From Symsagittifera roscoffensis (taxonomy: Eukaryota > Xenacoelomorpha > Acoela > Convolutidae), in contig NC_087063.1 of the NCBI RefSeq assembly GCF_963678635.1, forward strand, positions 10,202,386-10,266,385: a DNA stretch of 64,000 nt, in the 5' to 3' direction. The translations under genes and the position numbers were made by a program. The notes beneath the pieces were generated by a model. It saw nothing but the letters and a program-made list of their open reading frames with translations, was not told where the DNA came from and searched no databases. Positions within the stretch are counted from its first letter, which is position 1. Each line of letters opens with the position of its first letter. This document shows, piece by piece, positions 22,501 to 37,500 of this stretch.

Positions 22501-25500
22501 TGATCGTTCGTATTTCGCGAGCATCATTTCTATTCCGTTCTTGGAGGAGAAAGCTCCAGGAAACTGGAATCGTAGATTTCATTTTGTCATTCAACGATGA
22601 TTGAGACTGTCAACAAAATCAATTTGATTTCAAAATGGTTTGTTATGATCGTCTGTTCTTGATCGGGGTGGAGAACTGTGTTTCGATCTGAATTGGGAAT
22701 GGCGTGAAGCTCGAGTTTAGAGGGAGTGCCCTGTAACTCGGATCTGTACGTATACTTGAACATCGAGGTGGTCATTGGTCTGTTTCATTGAAGTCCTTTG
22801 CTTCGGAGTCAAGTCGTACTTCAAATCCTTTGAGTTGTGGTTGTGAGCGGCAAATCGGTTGTGTTCAGCCATTCTGTGGGTTATGTGTGATGAGGTCCTC
22901 TTAGCTGCCTGATGCTCTTCTTCGTGATTGAGTATGATCTATATTACTGCAATATATAATTTACATAAATAAATTTTTAGTTAGTCTTTCTTTTTAGTTA
23001 TGATTTTTTATTAGTTTTTATCGCAAAAGCTTTTATTTTTAGTTCGGTTATTTCAAAAGAGTTACTCACACTTGAGTACCTCTTATAAAAAAAAGGAGTG
23101 TGTCACAAAGCGTAAATTCTAGCACGGTGGGTTAGGCCGGCTATTCTATTAAGCATGCTCAGGACGTCGTCCTTTTGTGGTGGGTTAGGCCAAGAGTGAG
23201 GGTATGATTTCATGCTGTTTTTTATGGGGTCCTGTTTTGTGTTAACCTTTTGTGTCTTTTTGTTTCTGGTTTTTCCTTTTGTTGTTTTAGTTGTGTCCTT
23301 TTCTCAAAAATCAATATGTTTGGTTTGGGTTTGTCTTTCGACTTTTTGGTGATTTATGTTTTCTTTTTTAGACTTATCAAAATTCTTCAAAAGAATAAAT
23401 TATTGATTCCTTGAGCTGGTTTAATCCAGTTTGGATACCGTTGTTTTTCTTCTCTTAGTCATGCTTTTAGTTTGTGGTTTATGGTGTTTAGTAAGCTGCG
23501 TTGGTTAGTTAGGATTATTATACAATTCGTTTCCAACCGGGTTAAAAGAAAATTTGAAACTTGTTATTATTAGTTTGAGTTGTTATTAGTGAAAGTTAAA
23601 ACCTGTATTCATTATTTTAAACAATTTGTCGTGGGCGAACTGTGCGAGTGTGGATATAATTTGTGTGCAATTGATTCTTGAAAAGGTTATTACTGCTGAC
23701 ATTTGTATAAATTTACTGCTGAAAGTTTTAAATTTACTGCCTCGTGGGATTAAAAATATTAAATTATTTTCAGTGTATTTAAGTTTACTAGATTGGGGAA
23801 AAGAATTTATAGATGAATTTACTGCTATGGAGAAGAAATTTTACTGCGTCATTTGTTGCGGTTAGTTAAAAAAAGTTTAAGATTTATAAAAGAGTTTGTT
23901 ATTTGAAAAAATTATAATGTATAAAAGAAATTGCACTTTTTTTTTCTGTTTTTTTGTTTTTAGATGATAGTGATCTAAAGACTAATGAAAAAACATTTAA
24001 TAAGAAATGGTTAGTTTGTTTTGAATTTATTAGTGTTAAATTATTTACCTCATATTTACCTTATTATCGGGGAAGAAGTCATGAGGGAAGATATCGTGTA
24101 TTGAATCTGATGTGGTTAGTAATTTTGCTAATATGCGAATGATGTTTTTAGTTTCGAGCAGTGGCCAAAGCAATTCAAGTGCTCTTATGGTGTTTAGTTC
24201 TTCAGTGCCAATGGAAAACTCGTTATTGGTGTACTGGATGAGGTTAAAAAGCTTGTGAATATATTTAGTATTGTGAATGAATTATAATATTGGGATTTCT
24301 ATAGGTTGAATATATTCATGCGGGACAATGAGATGTCGGATTTTTCTACATTAAAGGTCTTGGTGAATGGACAAAATATATACATTTGGGTTATTGGTTG
24401 GGTCGTAAATTCTGAGGTTTGCTTGGAAGTTAGTGTTTCTAATACAGCATGTGCGATTTAAGAAAAATGGTGAACTGTACTTTGAATTAATAAACTGAAA
24501 ACGATGGTGGGGTTATCGTGAAGGTGTGTGTAAATTAAAATGATTTTGAATGAATTTATAATATGTGTAATTATGCGTTTGCTTAGTTCGTAACATGATG
24601 TCGTGTGAACAGTGCAGATCTCGTTCTTTTGAAGTGAGGAAGCAAAAAGTTAGTGAAAAAGTTTGAAAATTATCGTAAAATGATTCATAAGCTTGGATGT
24701 TGATTAGTGCTTTGGAAATGATGGGGTCGTGGTTTTTATCTAGTGAGCTTAGTGTAAAGAGGTAGGCTGTTTGGATGATAAAAATTTTCGGTTAGTTGTG
24801 GGTTAGGGGGTGGTGTAGGGTAAAAATTGCCCTAAATTTTATGCAGGCAGGTAAGTGAAACGCTACTGAATCCATTGGTACCCCTATTATGAGAATCTGA
24901 CGGGAAGTTTTTTGGAAAAGCGAATTTTTCGAAAAAGCGTCTCAAAAAAAAAAAAAAAAAAAAAAAACCAGATCTCATCTGGAAAAAAAAACGTTTTCAT
25001 AATACCTGTTTAATAAATCAAACAGGAATTTTTGTTCCTTTGACTTCTTTCTGCGATGGAGGATGGATGATTGATCGTTCGTATTTCGCGAGCATCATTT
25101 CTATTCCGTTCTTGGAGGAGAAAGCTCCAGGAAACTGGAATCGTAGATTTCATTTTGTCATTCAACGATGATTGAGACTGTCAACAAAATCAATTTGATT
25201 TCAAAATGGTTTGTTATGATCGTCTGTTCTTGATCGGGGTGGAGAACTGTGTTTCGATCTGAATTGGGAATGGCGTGAAGCTCGAGTTTAGAGGGAGTGC
25301 CCTGTAACTCGGATCTGTACGTATACTTGAACATCGAGGTGGTCATTGGTCTGTTTCATTGAAGTCCTTTGCTTCGGAGTCAAGTCGTACTTCAAATCCT
25401 TTGAGTTGTGGTTGTGAGCGGCAAATCGGTTGTGTTCAGCCATTCTGTGGGTTATGTGTGATGAGGTCCTCTTAGCTGCCTGATGCTCTTCTTCGTGATT

Positions 25501-28500
25501 GAGTATGATCTATATTACTGCAATATATAATTTACATAAATAAATTTTTAGTTAGTCTTTCTTTTTAGTTATGATTTTTTATTAGTTTTTATCGCAAAAG
25601 CTTTTATTTTTAGTTCGGTTATTTCAAAAGAGTTACTCACACTTGAGTACCTCTTATAAAAAAAAGGAGTGTGTCACAAAGCGTAAATTCTAGCACGGTG
25701 GGTTAGGCCGGCTATTCTATTAAGCATGCTCAGGACGTCGTCCTTTTGTGGTGGGTTAGGCCAAGAGTGAGGGTATGATTTCATGCTGTTTTTTATGGGG
25801 TCCTGTTTTGTGTTAACCTTTTGTGTCTTTTTGTTTCTGGTTTTTCCTTTTGTTGTTTTAGTTGTGTCCTTTTCTCAAAAATCAATATGTTTGGTTTGGG
25901 TTTGTCTTTCGACTTTTTGGTGATTTATGTTTTCTTTTTTAGACTTATCAAAATTCTTCAAAAGAATAAATTATTGATTCCTTGAGCTGGTTTAATCCAG
26001 TTTGGATACCGTTGTTTTTCTTCTCTTAGTCATGCTTTTAGTTTGTGGTTTATGGTGTTTAGTAAGCTGCGTTGGTTAGTTAGGATTATTATACAATTCG
26101 TTTCCAACCGGGTTAAAAGAAAATTTGAAACTTGTTATTATTAGTTTGAGTTGTTATTAGTGAAAGTTAAAACTTGTATTCATTATTTTAAACAATTTGT
26201 CGTGGGCGAACTGTGCGAGTGTGGATATAATTTGTGTGCAATTGATTCTTGAAAAGGTTATTACTGCTGACATTTGTATAAATTTACTGCTGAAAGTTTT
26301 AAATTTACTGCCTCGTGGGATTAAAAATATTAAAATATTTTCAGTGTATTTAAGTTTACTAGATTGGGGAAAAGAATTTATAGATGAATTTACTGCTATG
26401 GAGAAGAAATTTTACTGCGTCATTTGTTGCGGTTAGTTAAAAAAAGTTTGAGATTTATAAAAGAGTTTGTTATTTGAAAAAATTATAATGTATAAAAGAA
26501 ATTGCACTTTTTTTTCTGTTTTTTTGTTTTTAGATGATAGTGATCTAAAGACTAATGAAAAAACATTTAATAAGAAATGGTTAGTTTGTTTTGAATTTAT
26601 TAGTGTTAAATTATTTACCTCATATTTACCTTATTATCGGGGAAGAAGTCATGAGGGAAGATATCGTGTATTGAATCTGATGTGGTTAGTAATTTTGCTA
26701 ATATGCGAATGATGTTTTTAGTTTCGAGCAGTGGCCAAAGCAATTCAAGTGCTCTTATGGTGTTTAGTTCTTCAGTGCCAATGGAAAACTCGTTATTGGT
26801 GTACTGGATGAGGTTAAAAAGCTTGTGAATATATTTAGTATTGTGAATGAATTATAATATTGGGATTTCTATAGGTTGAATATATTCATGCGGGACAATG
26901 AGATGTCGGATTTTTCTACATTAAAGGTCTTGGTGAATGGACAAAATATATACATTTGGGTTATTGGTTGGGTCGTAAATTCTGAGGTTTGCTTGGAAGT
27001 TAGTGTTTCTAATACAGCATGTGCGATTTAAGAAAAATGGTGAACTGTACTTTGAATTAATAAACTGAAAACGATGGTGGGGTTATCGTGAAGGTGTGTG
27101 TAAATTAAAATGATTCTGAATGAATTTATAATATGTGTAATTATGCGTTTGCTTAGTTCGTAACATGATGTCGTGTGAACAGTGCAGATCTCGTTCTTTT
27201 GAAGTGAGGAAGCAAAAAGTTAGTGAAAAAGTTTGAAAATTATCGTAAAATGATTCATAAGCTTGGATGTTGATTAGTGCTTTGGAAATGATGGGGTCGT
27301 GGTTTTTATCTAGTGAGCTTAGTGTAAAGAGGTAGGCTGTTTGGATGATAAAAATTTTCGGTTAGTTGTGGGTTAGCGAACTTATCTTCGTCGAGAAACT
27401 GATCTTGATTAGGTCTGATGATGTTGTGATCATAGTATTCAATGGAATAATTATTAGCTCGGGGTGCAGTGAAAATTTTAAAAGTTTTTTATATCCTACA
27501 TGCGCAAATTGTCTAGGTGTTAGTGCTGTGGTTAGTCTAAAAAGGTCAAGTTTACTTCTCTCTGCTTCGTGAGGTGTGTTATTTAGTGGCATACAAAGGG
27601 GATTTGAGAAATAATAAAATGATGTCCAGTGAAGTGTGGGGATTAGTATATGCTCATCGACATAGTGGGGTTGTTCAGTGTGAGGGTTGGAATGATTAAT
27701 AGTATATTGAGGGAAGAATGATTAGAAAAATTTGGAGAAAGTCAGGAGTATTATTGTGGTCAGGGTGATTTACTTAATCGCGGGCTGTTCCGGGTTTGGA
27801 GGGAAACGGGTGGTTAGGAAATTTTCTTTTGAATCTTCTATATGCACGGTTAGTAGTGGATGGTGAATGGGTTGATGTTGAGGATTGATCTAAAGAAGGG
27901 GTATAATCTGAAGAGGGTGTAGGAGTTGGTAGATTTGATGATGTTATACTTGATGATAATTGGTGAATGGTTAAGGTGTGAGGGTGTTGTATTTGTTGCT
28001 GTAAAGTTATTAGGTTGTTTTGTTCTTGTTAGATTTGCGTGGTTTCTGGGAATTATTGTCGGAACGTTCAATGGTAAAAGGGGAGTTTGTCAGGGTTGCT
28101 TGGGAAACATGAGAAATAGTAGAGGAGGAATCAATTGTGGATTGGGAGTGAATGGGTCGAAAGGGGGGTTGAGAGAAAATGTTGATGGGCTGGGTTCGGA
28201 GTTTCCAAATATGTCTGGGGTTTCGATGTCTGAGTTATTAAATTGGAAAAAGGTATTAAAAACGGTGATGTCTGAATAAGCGTAAGAATCCTTACCGGAT
28301 GATGTGTTGACATGAGGCGATTCAAGTGGCGGGAAAGCAAAAAGTTGGATGATGGGAATTGGGTTTTGGAGGTTGGCTGGATAGGAAAAGGAAATGGATC
28401 AAAAGGGATCCAACTTATCGGCTCATCGTGGGCTAAAAAAATGATTATTCTGCAATTGAAATTTTGTGGTATGTGTTTGTTCAATTATTTGTTCATATAA

Positions 28501-31500
28501 ATTGTCATTTTGAGGTTGTTGTGTTACTGTTGAATTAGACTTTGTATATGATTTAGTCTTGAATTTGCGATGTTTACTAGTGCTAAGCTTCTAAGTTTCG
28601 TAGTACTAGTCTTAGTGGATGGTTACAATTTAAACTTGGTTGTTGTGGTACTGTAGGTAAAGTGTTTGTGTTCTTCTTCGATTCGTCATATGTGTTTGGT
28701 GTAGTTGATAATTTTGTATTGTATTCTTTTATTTGTGCATCTAAAAGTATTTTATTTATAGATGTGGAAAATAATCCATAAAATCCTGCAAAAAGTATGC
28801 GTGCTACGCTTGCTTGTCTATTTACTTGTGTGTTGATTGCGCATGTGTTATAAATTCCTTTTAAAAAAGAAAAAAGAAATCCAAAAAAATTAAACATTGC
28901 GTATAACATAGTCAATCTTTTTAAGATGTAATATAGCCAACCTAGAAAGGCTAAAAGTTCGTTTTTGAAATTTACAAAACTAAAAACATTGATTGGTGAT
29001 ATATGTTGTGGTCGATATTTTTCGCCGCTTTGATAAATATAATGTTTTATATCTTTGAAATATCTGCTGTAATCTTGTGCGTAAATGTCTGAAAATCCTG
29101 CTGTTTCTGCAAACTTTCGTAAGTTTTACTCTATTGATTGTCGTTGTATAGTGTTCATTTTTGTAAGTAGTTCTTGAAATTGTTGTGTACGTATGTGGTG
29201 TTGTATGTCGGATTTGGAATAGATGCCAATCGATTGTAAACCGATATTTGGGTTGCGAGCTATAGCTCTAATGCTTTCGGGTGAAAACTTTTTAGTGGTG
29301 GCATTAAGGTTGGATATGGTGTGAGTAGGTAGTATTTATCTTCATCGGGATTTAATTCTACGACATTGTGGCTTTTTTTTGATCCACATGGTACTGCTGT
29401 ATCCCATAAATATGTTTTTTTGAAAGTGTATCAACAAAACATACTTTAATTTTGTAGAACATTGGGATTCTTTTGTAACATCGTTTATCTTCAAAAACGT
29501 ATAAGGGTGATACTTTTTTGGTACAAGTGTAATACCATTAGATGTTTCCTTCATAATCAATGAAATTTGATCTTTTTCCGGATAATAAATATCCTGCCTA
29601 TGGTATTTTTAGAACTGCTAGTGCTAGTGACTGTAGAATTTGTGTTCTTTCAAGTTCACATATTTGATGTAGTGTTTCTTATTCTGAAAGTGACATTTCT
29701 TGAAAAATTCTGCTTATTGTGTAATCTAATTTCATATCTGAATATATATCATAGTGATGTGCTGTTCATAAGTGATAGTTCTTGTAATCGTGTACTTTCT
29801 GTGTCTTGTGGTTTTAGTTTTCCACTGATTCGTTCTGCGTTTTTCTGAAATTTTACTGAAACGTAGGGATTTTCGTCAGTGAATGGGCGAAATGTGGCCA
29901 TCGGGTTTACGACTAAATGTCCTGTATTCACGTTAAAACCGTTTTAATATTCGACAAGAATTTCTGAATACTGTGTTTTGTAAATTGGCTTGTTGTACTT
30001 ACATGCAAGTTCTGTTTCTGGGTATACTTGAAATCGTGTTAATTTTTTTTCTATATTGTGGATCTTTCTATATTTATGGTTTGTAGCTCTGATTTGGTCA
30101 GGGTTTACATCTTCATATGGATTCGATAAAATATTTTTGGTGAAATTTATTCATTCTAGCGTGTATTTTTGCTATTCGAAAAATTGTACAGGTTTCTTCG
30201 GGAAACCATACAATGGTTGCTTGTGTGCGTGTTGTAAGATTGCAATATCCTTGGTCATTTTTACAAGGGATTCTGATTCTTTGGTAAAGTTTTGTATCGT
30301 TTTTTAAGTTGCGCGTAACTTTTACTTTTTCGAGTTGTAATTTCCAATCAAAAAACATTATCTCCTGGTATCCTTTATTTTTTGTGTCTGCTTTGCAATT
30401 TGAGGGATTATTTATTCCTATGTGTGGTATTCAATGTTTATCATGAAGATCATATGTTAATCTTCCGTGTGCTCCATGGAAGGGGAATTTTGTATCTAGT
30501 CTTATGTGACCTTAGTGTTTTTCAAGTTCTGCTTGATGTGCTACATCTGGGAAAACTTGAAAGTTTTCTGTTTGTGCCTTCGTTTGGTGTTAAGTTTTGT
30601 CGCTTTATTTCGTTTTTACAGTCTTGAGGGCTGAGATGTAGTAATCTTTCGATTTTACATTGGTAGAAAAATTCGTGGTCCAATCTATTTTTATTTCCGT
30701 TTGAAACTTGTGAACAATGTACTTTCTTTTCGAAAAACGTAGCTGTAAGATTGTATCCTATTAGTGTTTTGTTGCTCGGGCTTTGGAGTATAGTGTAGCT
30801 ATTATATTAGTTGTTTCTATAGCTTGTGGTACTGATTCACATTGTGTGACTTGATTTATAGCCTTTTTGTGTAGTGTTTTTTTTGTTCGTTTTCTTCACA
30901 ATCGTAGTGTGTTACTAATAAATCCTGAGGTCCTGAGCGAGGAGAGGGATTTTGATTTGGTTTGGAAAAAATGAGAAAAAGAAGGTGTTGAAATGTGAAT
31001 ATCTTTAGAATATACATGTGTATGACAATCCTGAGTATGGGTTATAAACGATTATGCATCCTATTGTCTTTTTTGTAATATCTGTCGTATTTATATATAT
31101 TACTTCTGTTGTTATAAATGGGGGAGGTAAAGATTGAGCTGTGATATTAGGAGGGTCTAATGGAAATGGGTGTTGAACAATTTTATTTAGTCCTACTGTA
31201 AGTTCGAATTTTAGTGTGAGGCTGCTTTGTTGTAGTATTTTGATGTTATGTTCTTGTATGCCTTTGTGAATATCGTGTCGATATTGTAATCTGTTTAATG
31301 CCCAGTTGGGTAATCTATTACTTTCTTGATGTTGACCAATTAATGGTGGGGGTGCTACGACTGTATTCCAATCTAATTGTAGTGGTATATTTCGAGATGA
31401 TTGTTCTTGATATCGTGACACAAGGTTGGTAAGAAAATTGAGGGGAAATGTTGATGGTGATATTTGGCTTAAAGAAGGTGTTAAGGGAAGGGAAAATGTT

Positions 31501-34500
31501 TCGATGATGTAGATAGTGTTTTATTAAATGAAATTTTAACTGGGTTGTTTACTAAGTTTGGTTCACCGTGAGGGTATTTATTTGTAACCCAATATGGAGG
31601 GCGTTCTGTGGTTGTCGGTTTATTAAAGGGATTTTCTCTAATTTGTTCTGATGTAGGGGTTGAACATAAATAGTCTGAAGCAATATTTGAATTGCTCTGT
31701 TGTGAAACAGTTGAAGGTGTTTCTGGTAGTGTGCTACTTGAAAGGTCTAAGGGACTTGATGTTGGTGATTGAGGTACGTTAAATCGAATTCTGGGAGTTT
31801 GAAATTTTCGATTTCGTCTTGGATGTATAATTTGTCTGTTTATTTCGAGTGTGTTCTGGTTTTGACTTGTGTGTCTTACTCTGTTAAGATAATGTTGTAG
31901 ATGTGGGTATATGATATATATTGATTCGTTTTGCGGTTCACTTAAAGTTGCTTGGCGGACAACTGGTTCTAATGGTTCAGATAATCGTGCGTGTCTCTCT
32001 TCAAAATATATGGCTTTTCTTGAAAAGAAATGCGTGTAGATGATTGGGGATTTTGTGTACTTGTGGGTGTTGTTGGATTTTCTTGGGACATTGTTGGTGG
32101 GGACTTTTGTGGGGGTTGTTGATTAGCAATTTTGAAAAATTTCTTTGAGTGGAACTTTTTAAGATGAAAATTTATGTTTGTTCCAATATTCTTCAATGAA
32201 AAGAAACAAGAGAATAGTAGCTAATGCGAATGTGATGATTACCTTTTTTATATATTTACATATTGTCAGAATGAGTGATGTTAAAATTGTGAGAAAAATT
32301 ACAAATAGTTGAAAAACATCTGTTCTTCTAAATCGATTACGAAACATTTAAATAGTTATTAAATTATCGTACCTGAGGAGGTTATAAAGGATTGTGGAAA
32401 GGGATATATATACTTCAAAGAGTGAATAAAAAGTTTTAAAAAGATTGCAAAAGATTATGAAAAGGATGAATAGGGTTTCCATGATATCAGTTAAAAAAAT
32501 TATAAAAAATTTGGGAAGGTTTGAAAGTTTTGCGAAAAAATTTGAAAATATTTGTTTAAGTTTAGTGACTGTTGTTGAGAGGAACATTTAAGAAATGATT
32601 TGATTTGTCGAATTTTTTTCAATTTTTTTGGGCTAACTTCGAGTGCGGTCGGAATATTTATTGGTTTTTTGACAAGTGGGTTGATTTTCCTCAAGGGTTG
32701 TTGAAGGGTTATTTTGAGGTGTCGGGGAGATCTTCTTAGTTTTTTTTATTTATGGAATAATCGGGAGTGTCCAAGAAAAATTCGTACTTTAGGCTAAATG
32801 ATCATGTGCTTTTTGTTCTTTAGGCTAATAATTTTGCTTGGAGAGTTTTTGAGTGTTAAGTTGGGAAAATTTTGTTGATCTTTGTACTGCTTGATATTGG
32901 AGGGTTGTAATATTGAGATCATATTTATTTCAATTGTCAATTTGTAGCGGTTTGCTTATTTTTGACCTGGAGGTCTTGAAGTTATAGTTAGAGTTATGCT
33001 TAGAGGTGAATATGTGTCGGCTAACAAAGTCGTATTGCTATAAATAAAGTGGTTATTCGGGATGATTTCTATTGGTTAATTTTGAACTAGATTTATTCAA
33101 CTGTTTTTCAATATGTTATTTTGAAAATGTGTATTGTTCAATATAATTTAAAAAAGACGATGGAAAATGAAAATGAAAGTTATTTTTTAAATTTAACCTT
33201 CTTCAATATTTTAGATTGTGGAATGAATGTTTTATAGTTTTTCCGTGGCTGACTTCTAAGTCGTGATGATTCTCTATGTTCAGATTTTCCTTTTTGATCT
33301 TGTGGTGTGATTTTTTTTGTCAATTTTCTATTTTTTTTTGAGATGTTTGTGTTTTTTGCTTAGGAGATGTTTGCTGATCAAATTCTTTTTGTTGGTCTGT
33401 TTTTGAACTCATTTGTTCATCAGTGTGGTGATTCAATTCAGTACCTGAATTTTTTTGAACAATTTTCGAACCTGTGAAAAAATAAAATAGTGTTGATTCA
33501 CGGAGTGCCTATTCTTTTGGGTAACAGGGTAATAGGTTATCCCGGTGTTAAAAAATTTCTTTTTTATTTGTGTCAATTAATTTGTATGTGACATCACTGG
33601 GTTTCTCAATTATTTGGAATGGTCCTTTTTGGAGTGGTTGTAGTTTTTTAGAAATTCATTTTTGTGTTGTAAAATAGGGAAATAAAACAAAAGTTCCCAT
33701 CTTTAAATCTGTTGCTGATGTAAAACGTGAATTGATTTTGGCATTTATGTTTTGTCTTTGTAGCCATTTTTTTTAGTCATATTTTGATAAATTTCATTGT
33801 AATTTTTATCTCTACTTAAAATCCATTCGGTGTGTGTAACGGAAGCTAATTTTGAAATTTGTGGATGATGAAAGTGGTCTTTATCATGGGTATGTAGTGG
33901 TAAATTATAACAAATTGAATCTTTGTTTGGTTGACAATAACCTTGTGCATTTTTATGGGCGTTTGCTGTAAACATTATTGTCTTACGTGGTTTTTTGTTA
34001 AATGCCAATTCATATGGTGACCTTCCTAGTGTTGTTGTGATTTGGGAATTGTATAATAGTGGAAATAATTTTACATCTGTTGACCATTCAGTATATCGGG
34101 TATCATTTCCATTAATGATACATCTGAGGTATTCTGGTAATGAACGGTTCATACCTTCGACTAATCCATTTGTCCAAGGTGCATGAGATGTACGTGGTTT
34201 GTGTTCAATATTATGTAAGTGGCTTAATGTGATGATTTCATTATTAAAAAATTCAGTGCCATTTTCTGTGACTAGGAATTCGGGTAATCCGTATTTAGCT
34301 ATCCAGTGTTCTTAGAGTGCTACATAATGTGTAAATGCATTAACAACTGCCATTATATATGAGTTTCCTTCTGAGGATGGTGAAATTGGTCCTTTCGTGT
34401 CAAATGATTTTCTGTGATTAAAATAAAGACTTTGTTCTTCAAAATCTTGTTTTTCTACAATTTCTTTTTATTTGGTTACGGTTTGTTTAGCTGGCATATT

Positions 34501-37500
34501 ACAAATCGTTGCATAATACTTTGATCCAAATTGGTGGATTGGGGAAACAAAAATTTTGTATAAAATTAGAATATGTTTTTTCTGATCCGGAATGTCATTT
34601 TGTATTTAAGGTGTTCGAAGTATTGAATGCTATCAACATCATACTTAAAGGTAGACATGGTACTTTAAAATCAGGTGTTTGATATTCTAAAATGTCTGCA
34701 TTTTCATTTATACTGGTGTTATTGAGTTGTCTGAAGTATCTAAGGAGTGTTTTGTTTCCTAAGATTGTGGTATCAGCTTTTGTTGGTTTAGTTTTATATT
34801 TGTGCCATGATTTGAGTTGTCTGATGACGGTATCAAGGTTTTGGTATGTCTGTAATAATTCTAGTGTGATTTTTTCTGTTGTTGGTAGAAAACTGTTTTG
34901 TATTTCGATTTTTGATAGGAGTATGGTGTCAAGTGGGTCATGTAGGTTAAAAACTTGATTTGATTTGTACTTTGAATTGTTTGGTAACGGTCCTAATAAA
35001 TTTATTGGTTCTCTTAAGTTTTCTTTTTCTATTAAAGGGAATGGGTCTTTTTTATGTGGTTGTTGTTCAATTCTTTTTTGTTGCGTATTATTTTTCATCC
35101 AATGTAAATATGGTATCGGCTTGAATGTAGATGTGCCTAATAAATCAACTTCATAATGGTTGTTTTGACAATCTAATTAGAGTGGAAAATGTTGTAGATG
35201 GATAATTTGTGATTGTTCTATGTCAGTTTTTACTGCGTATTCACATTCTAGTCGTGGTGAAGTTTGGTCTTTGGCGAGATAGAATTTTATATTTTGTGGT
35301 ATTTCAACTGTTGTTTTTCTTGTTAATAGTTCAGTTGGTGTATTTCTACTATGAGTGTCAGGTAGTGCAAGGTTTTTTCCTGCTGTCCATACTATGTGTA
35401 AGGTTAGAAATTTCATTAAAATTAGTTGAAATCTATAATTCTATGGTTTGGATTTGATTTTTGTGTTTAAAAAAATACGATAGGTTTATGGTCCGTAAAT
35501 AGAACTGTTGGATGTTGGGATCCAAGTATCAAAAATTCATATACTGTCAAAGTATATATAATAGCTGTCCATTCTCTCTTAAGAGTAGAGAGTCGTAATT
35601 CAGAATGTGTAAATAGGCGAGAGTTTGCTGATATAGGATTCTTTTTATTTGTTCCCTTGTGGGATTGTAATAATGCTGCTCCGATGCCAAAATTTGAAGC
35701 ATCGCACATTGCATGAAATGGTTGATTAGGATCTGGGATTGTGTTTGAAATTTGTTCAGAGAGAAGTTTTTTGATTTCTTCAAATCGTGTTTGATGTTCT
35801 GTTGTCCATTCAAAATTATTTTGTTGTCTAAGAATGTTATGGAATGGTTTTATTTGCAATTGCATTTTAAATACGTTTTTACTTAGGAAATTTAAAATTC
35901 CAAGAAATTCTTGGATTTTCTTTTTATTTGTTGGTGGTTGGAGTTTTTGAATTGCGTGTTTTTATGATTTCAGTGGGGTTATTTTGTTTTTTTTTGTGAT
36001 GTGTCCAAGAAAATTTACGCGCATTAAGAAAAAATGTGATTTATCTGGGTCTAATTTCATGTTTTCGTTCTGTAAAACTTGATGATAATTTTCTAGAACT
36101 ATGAACATTTCATCTTTTGTTTGTGATTGCATAAAAACATCGTCTAATGTGATTGCATTTTTACTAAGTATGAGTGGTTGAAAAGTTTTACTCATGAAGG
36201 CTGAGAAAGCTGCTGGTCCTATGGATATGCCATAGAATAATCTGTTAAACTCGTATTGTTGATTTCCAATAACGAATTGTGTTACTCGTCGTGATTGTTC
36301 GTCTAGTGGCATTTGGTTATATGCACTATTCATGTCTGCGGTTGTGAAGTACTTACCATTTATCTTTGTTAAGATAACTTGTATTGGTTCAATGGGCCAA
36401 TTACATTTGGATTCATCAATTAGTGAATTGAGGTATCTAGCGTCTAGAACTATTTTTAATGATTCTCCTTTGGTGAGGATAATAACAGGGTTATTAAAAG
36501 AGTTTCCTTTCGGTTGTTCTTCTTTATTTAACGGAGATATAATTTCGTATTGTTCTAGAATGTCAAGTAATCTACTGACTTTGTCATGTAAAGGAATTGG
36601 TACTTTACTTGCTCTTTGTTTTTTGAAAACTGCGTCAGGTTTCAAAGGTAAATGTAATGGTGAATTTATTTTTCCAACGTCAAATTTAGATGTTGCATAA
36701 ACTGTTGGATATCTTAAGAGTAAATCGACTAATTTTTCAATTTCATTTTATGTTAATTGAGTGTTGAAAATTGAATGTTGTCAAGAATTTTTGTTGTTGT
36801 TCTGTATAGTGTGATATTTTGAATGTTGGTTTAAAATAAGGTGTTTTTGTGAAATAGTCTGTGCTCCTATTTTCATTGCTTATTATTTACTTTTTGATAG
36901 TTCTTCATCGAGGATTGTTGATTGACATATATCTAGTAGTTGTAATATATTATTTACTCTGTATGCTACTTCTTTTGTGGGGGAAGTTGTTGCACTAGTT
37001 TCACAATATCCTAGGAGTCCTAAGGGTAAGGTGATTTTGTATGGTGAATTATTATACACGCGTAGAGAAATAATATCGGAGTTTGAGTTTATCATGTATT
37101 TGATGGATGAAATTGTTACTCTAAAAATTTTCTGAATTGGTCTCAATTCAGAGTCTGACATACAGAGATGTTTTCGGTTTTGATTTTTGTCGTACTGGTG
37201 AACTTGTTTAATTGGAAATTCGTAAATTTAACCTGAGAGTGGTTTAAGATGTTTTCTTTCTTTATTTTAGATGGGGTTAAACTTTGATAAGAATGGTAGT
37301 AATTTGTTCATTCTTTGGAAAAAATGTTAAAGCGGTGTTTTGGATTCTTGTATATTTATCTTTTATATTTATTTTACTATCTAATAGTTGGTATGTACTT
37401 TGTGATGAATGCAATTCCAATAATATTGTGTTTTTTATCTGTGATATGGAAGATTTGCTTAATTGGTTTATTGAGAAGTTTATTTTACTCCATTGTTTTA

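Noticed and set aside
23626-23865. 79-codon plus-strand frame present twice (also 26197-26436)
   Set aside because: The two copies are identical because of the recent tandem duplication, not selection, and the strand is opposite to the element's genes.
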